64,000 nt of DNA, taken from NCBI GenBank assembly GCA_963770245.1, contig CAVYOX010000015.1:124001-188000 (forward strand), in the 5' to 3' direction. Below the pieces are notes generated by a model, which saw only the letters and a program-made list of their open reading frames with translations, was not told the DNA's origin and searched no databases. Made by a program: the position numbers and the translations under genes. Source of the DNA: PALSA-270 sp963770245. GTDB taxonomy: Bacteria; Acidobacteriota; Terriglobia; Terriglobales; Acidobacteriaceae. Numbering within the stretch: position 1 is the stretch's first letter; every line of letters begins with the position of its first letter. Positions 23,998 to 33,118 of the stretch are shown piece by piece.

Positions 23998-24558
23998 ATG
24001 CTGAGACTGAAGCGAAAGAAGTCTCGCAAAGTATGGAAAGGCCTGGTCGCAGGAATCGCTGGCGGCCTTGCCGGCACAATCGTGATGACCCAGTTTCAAG
24101 CCGGCTGGAATAAGGCCTCGGAAGTGCTGGACTCGAAGACCAACGGGGGATCCGGAACGGGGAAGTCTGGGTTGCAAATCGGATGAGAAGGGCGAAGACG
24201 CCACCATGAAAGCCGCCGGCAAAATCGCCCAGCTGGCGAATCAGGGCTTTCACGCCAGCGGAAAAAAAAGGGCGGCACGGCTGTGCACTATGCGTTCGGA
24301 ACTGCGTTGGGCGCACTGTACGGTATCGCCCGGGAACTCTCTCCTGGTACATTGCAGAGTATGCACCCCGTGCTGGCTGGCGTCGGCTATGGCAGCGCTG
24401 TATTCGTTGGCGCAGACGAGTTCGCAGTGCCCGCCTTGGGACTGTCCGAGAGCCCAAAAGACACGCCCCTTTCGTCCCACGCCTACGGTCTCGCTTCTGA
24501 TGCTGTCTATGGCCTCAGTGGAGAGCTGGTCCGGAAAGCAGTACGTTTTTATCTTTGA
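23998..24558 (+). pseudogene. DUF1440/YagU-like membrane protein gene with two frameshifts
   Basis: Three consecutive frames rebuild one protein. Frame 1 (23998-24186) begins MLRLKRKKSRKVWKGLVAGI, with GGLAGTIVMTQF. A second frame (from about 24170) reads KSDEKGEDATMKAAGKIAQL. The first frame resumes at about 24268 with VHYAFGTALGALYGIARELS and VGADEFAVPALGLSES, ending VRKAVRFYL. The first shift lies in or near a G-run (about 24150-24172), and the second at an A8 run (about 24265). The net frame is restored, so this is either a recent double mutation or homopolymer sequencing error. The family is an inner-membrane protein of unknown function. Confidence 0.75.
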
Positions 24559-24635
24559 GAGCGGTCAGTAAGTATCGAGCCCTATAAGACAAGCGGGGGA
24601 AACAGCCGGTAGACAACTGAAAGGAGAACTCTAAG

Positions 24636-25427
24636 ATGAAAGCCGTGACAGGAGTGTTTGGTTCGCGAGCGGATGCCGAGCGCGCGAGAAGGCAGTTGTC
24701 GTCGATCGGCATCCCAGAAGGTCGGAGCACGCTTTTGACTCCGGAGAGTAAGGAAGCTGATCTCCGGTCAGTCCCAGTCGTGGACTCGGAGCAGCCCAAC
24801 ATGGGCAAAGCCATCGGTGGCGTGGTCGGCGCCTCTGCGGGACTGTCCGGAGCAACCCTGATTGCGGCCGCCATCGTTCCCGGCATCGGCGCCATCACCG
24901 CCATCGGTCTGTTGGGCCAGGCTCTTCTAACCTCCGCAGGAGCCGGTATCGGCGCCGCAGCCGGCGGAAAGCTGGAAGAGTCGATGACCGCGGGGCTGCC
25001 GGAGGACGAATTATTTGTCTATGAAGACGCCCTGCGCAAGGGTCGCAGCGTCCTCGTCACTTTGGTCGATGACGAAGCCACCGCCTCGCACCTCCGCGAA
25101 TTGCTGACCGTGGAAGGGGCGGAAACTGTGGATGCCGCTCGGGATAAATGGTGGATCGGTTTGCGGAGCGCGGAGCGCGAGCATTACTCCAGTCGTGGTC
25201 GGAACTTTGGCACCGACGAAAAATTTTATCGGCTCGGTTTCGAATCTGCATTGCACGCACGCACCCGCTGCAAAGAATATGACCAAGTGCTCGGTGAGAT
25301 GAGCGCGCAGATTGAAGAACTGGAGCGTCAGTATCCGGATTCGGAGGTTGCTGAACCCTTCACCAGGGGCTACGAGCGGGGGCGCGACCACTACCAGCAG
25401 ATCTGTGATAAACCTCGGGCGGCGTGA
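24636..25427 (+). CDS. Protein with Gly-rich membrane-like core and coiled C-terminus
   Basis: The 263-residue protein has an N-terminal domain with VFGSRADAERARRQLSSIGI, like the general-stress/DUF1269-type fold in which residues after the first strand form a helix. A Gly/Ala-rich core (about 58-115; GKAIGGVVGASAGLSG, GIGAITAIGLLGQALLTSAG) resembles glycine-zipper segments. The charged C-terminal helices (about 180-263) contain YEQVLGE-like ARTRCKEYDQVLGEMSAQIE. Function is unknown; a membrane-associated stress protein is plausible. GGAGAA lies about 9 bases before the ATG. It follows the broken DUF1440 gene by about 80 bases. Confidence 0.7.
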   Translation: MKAVTGVFGSRADAERARRQLSSIGIPEGRSTLLTPESKEADLRSVPVVDSEQPNMGKAIGGVVGASAGLSGATLIAAAIVPGIGAITAIGLLGQALLTSAGAGIGAAAGGKLEESMTAGLPEDELFVYEDALRKGRSVLVTLVDDEATASHLRELLTVEGAETVDAARDKWWIGLRSAEREHYSSRGRNFGTDEKFYRLGFESALHARTRCKEYDQVLGEMSAQIEELERQYPDSEVAEPFTRGYERGRDHYQQICDKPRAA

Positions 25428-25622
25428 CTACAGCCTGGTTCGAAGGGGGCGCTTCGGTTGCCAACTGGGGGCATCCAGAGCTCGGTCAGGATGAAGGCCC
25501 AGCTCGCCCTGGATTCTTCCGGCCGGTTGATGACGAAGCGATCTGGGCATTTTCTCGGCCGGGAGACGCTCCCTTTCGAATCGACGGCCTTTGTGGACGT
25601 CTCCTTTGAAAGGAGATTACGC

Positions 25623-25832
25623 TCATTTTCGCTCGTCTGGTTCTTCGGTATCCGTATCTTCCTCGACGCCCGGGGCCCGCCGGTTATCTGGCGGGCCGCC
25701 CTGGTACGATTCCCGGGGCGCGCCGGTGAGCTTGATCTCCATGCTTTTCCTCTTCGCTAAATTGTTTTCCTTCTTAGTGGACGCCGTTCCTTGATCGTCC
25801 GGGTGGTGGGGAGAATGCTTTTCATCAGTCAT
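25623..25832 (-). CDS. Small hydrophilic disordered protein
   Basis: The 69 residues are highly charged and lack hydrophobic core: MTDEKHSPHHPDDQGTASTK, then KRKSMEIKLTGAPRES, ending EEDTDTEEPDERK. A GGGGAG lies about 8 bases before the ATG. The composition resembles small stress-related disordered proteins. I do not recognise a family. It is the minus-strand gene nearest the intron fragment at 25936-26008. Confidence 0.5.
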   Translation of the reverse strand: MTDEKHSPHHPDDQGTASTKKENNLAKRKSMEIKLTGAPRESYQGGPPDNRRAPGVEEDTDTEEPDERK

Positions 25833-25935
25833 CCCTCAGGCTCCCCTGGTTGAAGGTTCTCGCGAACGCCATAGATGAGCCGCAGTTCATTCGGGTTGTC
25901 GCGCTGGACATGCCTTCGAGTGGGGCCTTCGAGTC

Positions 25936-26008
25936 TCGCTAACCCTTCGTCTCCATCAGACTGGGTAGAGGACTTTCACCTCCTAGCTGTCGAACATGCT
26001 TGGCACAC
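25936..26008 (-). mobile_element. Short 5' fragment of a group II intron
   Basis: Read on the minus strand from 26008, GTGTGCCAAGCATG, GACAGCTAGGAGGTGAAAGT and CCTCTACCC match the first 70 or so bases of the full intron at 8963, as far as GGGTTAGC. After that the sequence is unrelated. It begins 3 bases after the T-run of a terminator hairpin, the same placement as the other two copies. No maturase or domain V is seen nearby. Confidence 0.75.
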
Positions 26009-26010
26009 GT

Positions 26011-26038
26011 AAAAAACCCCGCTTTACCTAAAGCGGGG
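26011..26038 (-). terminator. Rho-independent terminator of the NHL-repeat gene
   Basis: CCCCGCTTT and AAAGCGGGG pair perfectly (26017-26025 with 26030-26038) around a 4-base loop. Six T follow on the minus strand. It lies 25 bases after the stop of the NHL-repeat gene and abuts an intron fragment. Confidence 0.9.
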
Positions 26039-26063
26039 CCCCAGATTCAGTGATTCTCACTAC

Positions 26064-27191
26064 TCAGTGCAGTAGATCCAGGGTATTGTCTCCGTCATCG
26101 ACGAAGTAAACCCCTTGTTGGTTGGGCGCAATGGCCAAACCAAACAGCGTGCCGGCCCCGAGCATACTGGTGTCAATGAACTTGAATGCAACCTGAGATC
26201 CCTTCGGCGTGGTCTCGACGATGTTCCCGTCGTTTGAATTCACGGTCAGAATGTGTCCGTCCGGAGCCACGGCAAGTCCCAGCGGACCGTTCAGGGAACC
26301 GTTTTCCGATACCGTTTTCCCGGTGCCCGCGCTGCTGAACCGCACCACGGCATCGGAAATCTTGGCGATGCGGTTCAAAAGAGTATCGGCCACGTAGAGA
26401 TCGCCATCGTCGTTCAGCGCCACGCCGGTCGGTCCAATCACCAGCGCCGCCGGATCGGTCCGCTCGCCAAAGCCGGAGCCCACCACGGTCCGCAGCACTT
26501 CTCGCGGACGCCCATGATCCGGAACGAACAGAATGATCCGCACCACCGTCCCTTGATTGACCACTTTGCCCGGCTGGCTCACGTCCGAATCCGCCGCCAC
26601 GGTGCCGTTGAGCACATTGGTCACGAACAGTTCCGCGACGTCATCCAGATCGAGCGCTGTCATGTCCCATGGCCCGTTGATCTGAACTCCGAAACGCCAC
26701 CCCGAGAGGGTTTCGACAACTTTGCCCCGATCATTCAGCACCAGCAGGCAGCCGGCCGCGGCTGTGGCCGAGGTCCCGTCAGAGGTGGGCAAGCTGCCGA
26801 CGATCACCCATCCCGAACGCAGCACAGACAGCGCGGTGGTCAAGCCAATGCCGCCCGGACAGGGTCCAGGCAATTCCGAGGCGCTAATCTCGGCAAACAG
26901 CTTCACGGTTCCATCCGGGGCGATATCGGAAATCGTCGTGCCCGTGCCTTGGAGATTCATGCTGTTATTGAAGTTGCTGACCAGCACATGCCCTTTGACC
27001 AGCTTACCCGTGCTGCGTGGAACTACGGCGACGCCGTAGGGATTAATGTCGCCGTTCCCCGGATTGGTGAGCGGACCTGGCTTGACCGTGAGTGGTCCGA
27101 TGAAGGAGCCGGCGGCCTGAGAAAAAGCTGGCGCCAAGGCCACGACTGCACCCAGCACCCAGGCTGGGCTCAAAAATCTAAAGCGTTTCAT
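26064..27191 (-). CDS. Secreted NHL-repeat beta-propeller protein
   Basis: The 375-residue protein starts with a clean signal peptide (MKRFRFLSPAWVLGAVVALA, cleavage near SQA). It then has repeated NHL/SMP-30-like propeller blades, for example INPYGVAVVPRSTGKLVKGH, GPTGVALNDDGDLYVADTLL, NGPLGLAVAPDGHILTVNSN and LFGLAIAPNQQGVYFVDDGD. Such propellers bind ligands or act as lactonase-like enzymes, and the catalytic role here is open. It is exported, stands alone, and ends in a strong terminator. The plus strand opposite is open over much of its length, but that is an antisense shadow. Confidence 0.88.
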   Translation of the reverse strand: MKRFRFLSPAWVLGAVVALAPAFSQAAGSFIGPLTVKPGPLTNPGNGDINPYGVAVVPRSTGKLVKGHVLVSNFNNSMNLQGTGTTISDIAPDGTVKLFAEISASELPGPCPGGIGLTTALSVLRSGWVIVGSLPTSDGTSATAAAGCLLVLNDRGKVVETLSGWRFGVQINGPWDMTALDLDDVAELFVTNVLNGTVAADSDVSQPGKVVNQGTVVRIILFVPDHGRPREVLRTVVGSGFGERTDPAALVIGPTGVALNDDGDLYVADTLLNRIAKISDAVVRFSSAGTGKTVSENGSLNGPLGLAVAPDGHILTVNSNDGNIVETTPKGSQVAFKFIDTSMLGAGTLFGLAIAPNQQGVYFVDDGDNTLDLLH

Positions 27192-27719
27192 GTTTTTTTT
27201 CTCCTACCTGACGAAGTTGAATCGCACCTGGGACAGCAGAAGCGCGCTAGGTCTCCTCGGGGCCACGCAGGAAATTCCCCTGAAATCACGAGCCGTTCCA
27301 ACCAATTTTTCTGTAACGCCACCTGGGTTTCCGTGAGGCCTTTTACCGCGTCGAACTTCGCGAATGAGGCTAGCTGGAGCGGGTCTGGCAAATGTCAAGG
27401 GATTGTAAAATCGTTGCTCTGTTTGTCTCGGCGACCGTTCGAGAATCCCTGCCAGTCGGGCATTCTCAGCGGACCTTGTCACCTTTTTGTCTGTCCGGGT
27501 GGTCGCTCATGGCCTTCCTCGGCTGGCGGGCTTGAGCCGAAAGCCTATGTTTCTGGCGTTCTTGCAAGCCGAGCCGAAGGCGGTGGGTGTGGCTTTACTT
27601 TCCCAGGTTTTTCTGCCCCGCCCGGCGGAAGTCTCAGCCTTAGCGCCGGCGAATTTGAATTCTGTGCCTTCGCATGTAAGAATCGTTGTTCTCCATACCC
27701 TAATTCTGTGAGGCCCGGC
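27192..27719. other. Intergenic stretch between divergent genes
   Basis: The upstream regions of the minus-strand NHL gene and the plus-strand 80-residue gene meet here. I see no clear promoter boxes, RNA or further gene. Confidence 0.35.
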
Positions 27720-27962
27720 ATGCCCGAACCAAGTTATGAAGAGCTCAAAACCCGTCTTGCTGAGCTCGAAAAACAGCAAGGCACACGCCGCACTGGTAGC
27801 CTGGAATTTCGCGTCGGCGAAAAGGGGGGGATCAGCGTTTACGGCCTGGGCCGCTTCCCCGTCACTCTCTATTACGAACAGTGGATCCGCCTCCTGGACT
27901 CCGCCGACAAACTCCGCGAATTCATGGAAGAAAATAAGTCGAAGCTCAAGTTAAAGGGTTAG
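27720..27962 (+). CDS. 80-residue conserved-looking protein
   Basis: I start at the ATG at 27720 with GAGG 7 bases upstream. The same frame runs open far upstream only because it is antisense to the NHL gene. The product has a short coiled coil (YEELKTRLAELEKQ) and a compact beta segment, LEFRVGEKGGISVYGLGRFP, then VTLYYEQWIRLLDSADKLRE. I have seen this pattern in short proteins from soil bacteria but know no function. Confidence 0.6.
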   Translation: MPEPSYEELKTRLAELEKQQGTRRTGSLEFRVGEKGGISVYGLGRFPVTLYYEQWIRLLDSADKLREFMEENKSKLKLKG

Positions 27963-28113
27963 GCGGCGCCTTCGCCCCGCGAAGTACCCCTTTTGGGGCG
28001 GCTCCGGCATGCGCGGTTGACCCCGGGCTCGCACTCCCCGGGGAGAGGAAACTGGCGATTGCACGCGGGTTGGCCGCGGAGCCCTCTAGGCGGCCGCGAA
28101 TCTGCGATGGACG

Positions 28114-28488
28114 GTGGGTCGATTGGCAACCTCGGTCCCCAACTTCGAGCGCGAGCAATATCTCTATCTCACCACGCGCGGCCGCAAAACCAATCAGCCC
28201 CGCGAAATCGAGATCTGGTTTACGGAGCACGAAAGCCGGTTCTACGTCATCGCCGAATACCCGACTTCGCACTGGATCCAGAACCTGCGGGCCCATCCCG
28301 AAGTCCAGGTCCGGGTGGCAGGGAAGACCCTGGTCGCCAGCGCGCGCGTCCTCTCCTCCCAGGCCGATGCCAAGGTGCAAGGCGCCGTGCAGAAGCTCTT
28401 CGACAAGAAATATGGCTGGAGTGATGGTCTGGTCGTCGAGTTGACGCCAGAGCTTGGGCCGAGGACTACCGCTCAGCCACCCGGGTGA
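28114..28488 (+). CDS. DDN-type (deazaflavin-dependent) nitroreductase-family protein
   Basis: This 124-residue protein resembles the DUF385/DDN family, which binds F420 or related cofactors. Signs are LTTRGRKTNQPREIEIWFTE, FYVIAEYPTSHWIQNLRAHP, EVQVRVAGKTLVASARVLSS and the end LFDKKYGWSDGLVVEL. In this family the TRGRKTGxxRxxEI segment forms the barrel near the cofactor. The start is probably the GTG at 28114, but a TTG at 28123 is also possible, and no strong ribosome site is visible. It converges on the nucleoside hydrolase gene with a 23-base overlap of coding regions. Confidence 0.75.
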   Translation: MGRLATSVPNFEREQYLYLTTRGRKTNQPREIEIWFTEHESRFYVIAEYPTSHWIQNLRAHPEVQVRVAGKTLVASARVLSSQADAKVQGAVQKLFDKKYGWSDGLVVELTPELGPRTTAQPPG

Positions 28489-29443
28489 GATAAAAGCGAA
28501 AGAACTCGTCGGAATTGGAATCCAGACAAACCTCGGCATTGGGGGTACCTGCCTCCGGCCGGGTGAAACCTTGGTCGTCCACGCGAATGCGCATGGGCTG
28601 CACCGGGCAGAGCCCCGGCTTCACCGCAAACGCAATGGTCATCGGGTCAAACAGGGTCGGCGTTTCCTGCCCCCACTCGTGGTAAAGCAGGGTTAGAGCA
28701 TCGGTTGTGGGCGTGCCCTGGCTGAACAGGAATGCCCGCTTCACCTCGTCCATTTTCAATTGGGTGGAATCGAGCGGCATGACGAATAGCGGCACTCCCG
28801 AGGCAAACAGCTTTTGGGCCGAAGCGATGTCATTGCGGATATTCCATTCCGCCTGGGGGCCGCGCGGCGCCGTGTATCCCATATCCCCATAGCCCCGCTT
28901 GATCGAGCCGCCCATCATGACCACCCGCTTGAGTTTGCGAAATGTCTCCGGATCGCGATCGATGGCCCCTCCCACATTCATCAGGGGTCCGATGGCGATT
29001 AAAGTGATCTGCCCCGGATTGCGGCGACACTGCTCGAGCAGAAAGTCGACGGCATCCGGATGCACCGACTTGGCAGAGTGTCCGCCCTCGGCGTAGCGCT
29101 GCTGGGTGAGAACACTCTTGGGCGCCGTAGCCACGCCCGCTGCGACCGGTATCTCTGGCCGCCCCAACTCCGCGAGAAATCGGTCGACCAGCTTGGCTCT
29201 GGTTTGGGTGTCCCCAAAGGTGGTCGTCACACCGATGACGGCGAGCTCGGGACTGTGCAGGACCAGAGCCAGCGCGAAAGCGTCATCGATGTCGTCTCCG
29301 ATATCGGTATCAATGATCACTTTCTCGGCCACGACGTTGGCTGCCGCCGAGGTGGCGTTTGAATCCTGGCCGGAGCAGCAGGGAGCGCCCGCGACCACCA
29401 CCGCACCCAACAGAGCGATCATGAAGGCTTTCCATGTGGGCAT
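28466..29443 (-). CDS. Exported inosine-uridine-type nucleoside hydrolase
   Basis: I start at the ATG at 29443; the open frame extends to 29581 inside the upstream gene but is not coding-like. The 325-residue protein has a signal peptide (MPTWKAFMIALLGAVVVAGA) and then the nucleoside hydrolase fold. The Asp cluster DTDIGDDIDDAFAL binds Ca and the ribose; ITLIAIGPLMNVGGAI and VMMGGSIKRGYGDMG are further family motifs. These enzymes split nucleosides into base and ribose. It lies 20 bases after the ketoacyl synthase gene on the same strand, so the two may be co-transcribed, though their roles differ. Confidence 0.87.
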   Translation of the reverse strand: MPTWKAFMIALLGAVVVAGAPCCSGQDSNATSAAANVVAEKVIIDTDIGDDIDDAFALALVLHSPELAVIGVTTTFGDTQTRAKLVDRFLAELGRPEIPVAAGVATAPKSVLTQQRYAEGGHSAKSVHPDAVDFLLEQCRRNPGQITLIAIGPLMNVGGAIDRDPETFRKLKRVVMMGGSIKRGYGDMGYTAPRGPQAEWNIRNDIASAQKLFASGVPLFVMPLDSTQLKMDEVKRAFLFSQGTPTTDALTLLYHEWGQETPTLFDPMTIAFAVKPGLCPVQPMRIRVDDQGFTRPEAGTPNAEVCLDSNSDEFFRFYLTRVAER

Positions 29444-29463
29444 CGGTAGTCTCGGCGAGGGGC

Positions 29464-30714
29464 TCAGGCGCAATTGCGCAGCACCAGTGCGGAATTTTTC
29501 GATCCAAAGGCAATGCAGTTGCAAACTGCGTGCTCGATCGTTTTCCGCCGCCCCGCATCCGGAACATAGTCCAGGTCGCATTCGGGATCTGGGTTCTCTA
29601 GATTCAGCGTGGGTGGAATCTGCCCATTCTGCATGGCCACCAGGGTCGCCGCCACGCCTGCCGCGCCACAGGCTCCTTGCGGATGCCCGATCTGCGACTT
29701 CAAGGCGGACATCGGCACTTCGGGCGATCGCTCTCCGAGCACCAGCTTCAAAGCTCGCGTCTCGATGCGATCATTCAGCTGGGTCGAGGTCCCGTGCAGA
29801 TTGACGTAGTGCACATTCTCCGCCGCAATGCCTGCCGCGCTCATCGCCAGCCCAATGGCGCGTGCCGGCTCCTCGCCGCATTCTTGCAGGCGCACCCGGT
29901 GAAATGCCTCGCAAGTGGACCCATATCCCGCGATTTCCGCCAAGATCTTCGCTCCCCGGGCCCGCGCGTGCTCATATTCCTCGAGCACAAACATCCAGGA
30001 GCCCTCGGCCACCACAAACCCGTCCCGATCGGCTGAAAATGGCCGCGATCCCTGCGCCGGTGCCTGGTTCCAGCGGTCCGTCAAGATCTTCATGAGAATA
30101 AAACCCTTGACGATGCCTAACGCGATCGGCGCATCCGCCCCGCCGCTTAGCACCATGTCCAGGCGCCCTGACTGAATCTGCCGCATGGAATATCCGAACG
30201 CGTCGGTCGATGACGTGCATCCCGTGGTCACCACGTGGCTGGCCCCGCGCAGTCCAAAGCGCACACTGAGTTCGCTCGACAGCGTTCCCATCACTCCCGT
30301 GGGCACGCAGAATAAACTCATGCGTTTGTATTCCTGATGAAAAAATAGCCGATACTGCTCTTCCGTGAACTCTTGCGCTCCGCCGCCTGACCCGAGGATC
30401 ACTCCTATTCGTCGCCGTTGCTCGAGGGAAAGAGTGGAGTGTTCCACCCCGGCTTCACGCAAAGCCTCGGTGGCGGCCGCGAGCGCCAACGGCAACACTC
30501 GGGAAACATGCTTCCGCTCCCGTTTCTCTACCCACGCCAGTTCATCGAAATCGCGAACCTCGCCCGCAATCTGCACCGGAATCTCCGACGGATCGAACCG
30601 CGAGATCCGTCTCACCCCGCTCTGTCCTGCGAGAATGGCCGCGGAAAACGCCGCATTGCCCACCCCATTCGGGCTCACCGCGCCCATTCCTGTGATCACC
30701 ACACGTCGGTTCAC
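29464..30714 (-). CDS. Beta-ketoacyl-ACP synthase (KAS I/II family)
   Basis: The 416-residue thiolase-fold enzyme starts at a GTG (30714, VNRRVVITGMGAVSP), after a weak GGA; an earlier TTG at 30744 is possible. The catalytic triad is complete: Cys166 in VVTTGCTSSTDA, His307 in NLHGTSTQLND and His344 in LKSQIGHPQGACG. It condenses malonyl-ACP with an acyl-ACP in fatty acid or polyketide-like synthesis. No acyl carrier protein, ketoreductase or other fab gene adjoins it. So it may be an accessory synthase or serve a specialised lipid, rather than being the main FabF. Confidence 0.88.
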   Translation of the reverse strand: MNRRVVITGMGAVSPNGVGNAAFSAAILAGQSGVRRISRFDPSEIPVQIAGEVRDFDELAWVEKRERKHVSRVLPLALAAATEALREAGVEHSTLSLEQRRRIGVILGSGGGAQEFTEEQYRLFFHQEYKRMSLFCVPTGVMGTLSSELSVRFGLRGASHVVTTGCTSSTDAFGYSMRQIQSGRLDMVLSGGADAPIALGIVKGFILMKILTDRWNQAPAQGSRPFSADRDGFVVAEGSWMFVLEEYEHARARGAKILAEIAGYGSTCEAFHRVRLQECGEEPARAIGLAMSAAGIAAENVHYVNLHGTSTQLNDRIETRALKLVLGERSPEVPMSALKSQIGHPQGACGAAGVAATLVAMQNGQIPPTLNLENPDPECDLDYVPDAGRRKTIEHAVCNCIAFGSKNSALVLRNCA

Positions 30715-31207
30715 GTTTTTTCCGTTGTGCTCGTGCAAAATCAAGATATTGAGGCTCAGAGGCTAGCCTACAAGGCTCGCCCCCGGCTGCCTAGTCAACA
30801 TTTTATCAACCGCGGAACACTCCGATAGGCCCCAATGCCAGCAGCGTCGTTCTGCCATTGTGGCGACGTCAGAATCTTACTCCCCCGCGCACGCCGAGCC
30901 GACGAAAAAGCACACCACAAATGCGCCCTTCGCCTCGGGGAACGGATGCGATCGAAGCCGTCTTTCTTGCGACCTTCGATTCCTCACACTCACGAATTTC
31001 GCTGCTCGACACGAACGGCTGGCCCCTGCTCAACCGAGCGCCTTCACCGGTATAATCGTGAGTCCGCTGCCACTGTCATGCAGAGCGACCAAGGACTGCC
31101 CGACGCGAGCGGGGCCAAGGAGTCGAAGCATCCCGCTTTTCGGGCCATCAGCCCTGCGACCGGGGAGCGGTCGCAGCCGCGCAAAATGACAGGGAAAGAG
31201 GAACTGT
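30715..31207. other. Intergenic stretch between divergent genes
   Basis: It separates the minus-strand ketoacyl synthase from the plus-strand UbiD gene. Short frames exist on both strands without coding signs. No promoter or RNA could be recognised. Confidence 0.35.
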
Positions 31208-32839
31208 TTGGCCTATGACGACCTACGCCAGTGGATCGCGGCTCTAGACCGCGCCGGCGAATTGAAGAAAATTCAGACTGCAGTCGATCCCATCCTCGAG
31301 ATCGCTGAAATTACCGACCGCGTAAGCAAGGGCGTCGGCAAGACTCGGGGGGCGACCGGGAGCGCCCATCCGGGGGAGCGCAGCTCCGAAGTTCCCGGAG
31401 GCCCCGCCCTACTTTTCCAAAACATTCAAGGTCATCCCGGCTCTCAAGTCCTTATCAACCAGTTTGGCTCTCCGCGCCGCATGAATCTCGCGCTCGAAGT
31501 GGACTCCTTCGACCAGGTCGCTGGCCGGATCCGCGCCTTCATGGACGTCAAGAGCCCGCAAGGTTTCCTGGACAAAATCAAGATGCTGCCCATGCTCACC
31601 GAAATGAGCAAGTTTTTCCCCAAGACGGTTCCGACCGGGCCCTGCAAGGAAGTCATCCGCCAGGACAGCTTCTCGCTGAACCAGTTTCCCATCCTGCAAT
31701 GCTGGCCGAAGGACGCGGGCCGCTTCATCACTCTGCCCTGTGTTACCACCCGCGACCCTAAGACGGGCAAACGCAACCTGGGCTGTTACCGCATGCAGGT
31801 TTATGACGAGCGCACCACAGGGATGCATTGGCAGCGGCAGAAAATCGGTGCCGAACACTATCGGGAAGCACTGCGAGCTGCAGGTACGTCATCCTCCCCT
31901 GATTTCGGCCAGAGTGGGGATTTGACTGCCGCCGTCGACCTTATGGCCCGCTCTTCAGGCGGCTCGGTTCTTGCCGAAGGCGGTCCGGCCGGCAAGATGG
32001 AAGTCGCCGTCGCCATCGGCACCGATCCTGCCATCACCTTCTCCGCCATCGTGCCCGCGCCGCCCGAAGTCGAGGAGTACCTCATTGCCGGCTTCCTGCG
32101 CCAGAAACCGGTCGAACTGGTGAAGTGCGAAACCGTGGACCTTGAAGTCCCCGCGAGCGCCGAGATCATCCTCGAAGGCCACGTCCATCTCGACGAACTG
32201 CGACCGGAAGGCCCCTTCGGAGACCACACCGGCTTTTACTCGCTCGAAGATCTCTATCCCGTCTTCCACCTCTCTTGCATCACCCATCGCAAAGATCCCA
32301 TTTACTCGACCACGATCGTCGGCAAACCGCCGCAAGAAGACGCTTACATGGGCAAGGCCGTCGAGCGCATTTTTCTTCCGCTGATGAAGCTCACGATCCC
32401 GGAACTGGTGGACATCAACCTGCCCATCGAGGGCGTGTTCCATAATCTGATGATCGTCTCCATCCGGAAGTCCTATCCCGGCCAGGCACGCAAGGTGATG
32501 AATGCCATCTGGTCGCTCGGCCAGGCCATGTTCACCAAATGCGTCATCGTGGTGGATGAAGATGTCAACGTGCAGGACACCGGCGAAGTCACACTCAAAG
32601 TGCTCAATCACATCGACCCCGAGCGCGACATCCAGTTCATCCTAGGCCCCATCGATTCGCTCGACCACGCCTCCCGCCTGCCCAACTACGGATCGAAAAT
32701 GGGCATTGACGCCACTCGCAAATGGCCGACTGAGGGCTTCACCCGCCCCTGGCCGAATGAAATTCGCATGGATCTGAAGACCAAAACTCTCGTCGACGGC
32801 AAGTGGAAAGCCCTGGCCAGGGAACTGGGGATCGACTAA
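31208..32839 (+). CDS. UbiD-family decarboxylase
   Basis: The 543-residue protein starts at a TTG (31208) with AAAGAGGAA about 5 bases upstream; no ATG fits. It shows the UbiD fold: the N-terminal DDLRQWIAALDRAGELKKIQ, the prFMN-binding region with RRMNLALEVDSF and ITLPCVTTRDPKTGKRNLG, and the signature RPEGPFGDHTGFYS. Family members use prenylated FMN to decarboxylate aromatic or alpha,beta-unsaturated acids, as in ubiquinone and menaquinone synthesis. No UbiX-type flavin prenyltransferase is in the window. Its substrate is therefore open, with a quinone-pathway role being the most common. Confidence 0.9.
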   Translation: MAYDDLRQWIAALDRAGELKKIQTAVDPILEIAEITDRVSKGVGKTRGATGSAHPGERSSEVPGGPALLFQNIQGHPGSQVLINQFGSPRRMNLALEVDSFDQVAGRIRAFMDVKSPQGFLDKIKMLPMLTEMSKFFPKTVPTGPCKEVIRQDSFSLNQFPILQCWPKDAGRFITLPCVTTRDPKTGKRNLGCYRMQVYDERTTGMHWQRQKIGAEHYREALRAAGTSSSPDFGQSGDLTAAVDLMARSSGGSVLAEGGPAGKMEVAVAIGTDPAITFSAIVPAPPEVEEYLIAGFLRQKPVELVKCETVDLEVPASAEIILEGHVHLDELRPEGPFGDHTGFYSLEDLYPVFHLSCITHRKDPIYSTTIVGKPPQEDAYMGKAVERIFLPLMKLTIPELVDINLPIEGVFHNLMIVSIRKSYPGQARKVMNAIWSLGQAMFTKCVIVVDEDVNVQDTGEVTLKVLNHIDPERDIQFILGPIDSLDHASRLPNYGSKMGIDATRKWPTEGFTRPWPNEIRMDLKTKTLVDGKWKALARELGID

Positions 32840-33118
32840 GGCTTCGCCCGGCTCTAGAGGGGCCAGCGACCGCTGATCGGGCCCCTTTTGCCAGGGTACG
32901 CGCTCGCCTTCCCCCCCGAAGTAACTAGCTGATACTTCAAGACGTTTCGAACCTTCGAGCCGCACCGAGCTTGAGACCGGCCAAGCCCCGCCGCCCATCC
33001 AGCCGAGCGCGGCTGCCCCCGCTTAGGGGCTCGCGAACTTAGGGAGGGGTCACGCGACCAAAATATGAACTTTCGTAACCTCCCACGATGCGCGAGGAGG
33101 TCCCATACTGGTCGGCCT

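Noticed and set aside
26253..27719. Very long plus-strand open frame continuous with the 80-residue gene
   Set aside because: It is antisense to the well-supported NHL-repeat gene and low in coding character; only the part from 27720 has a ribosome site and natural protein sequence.
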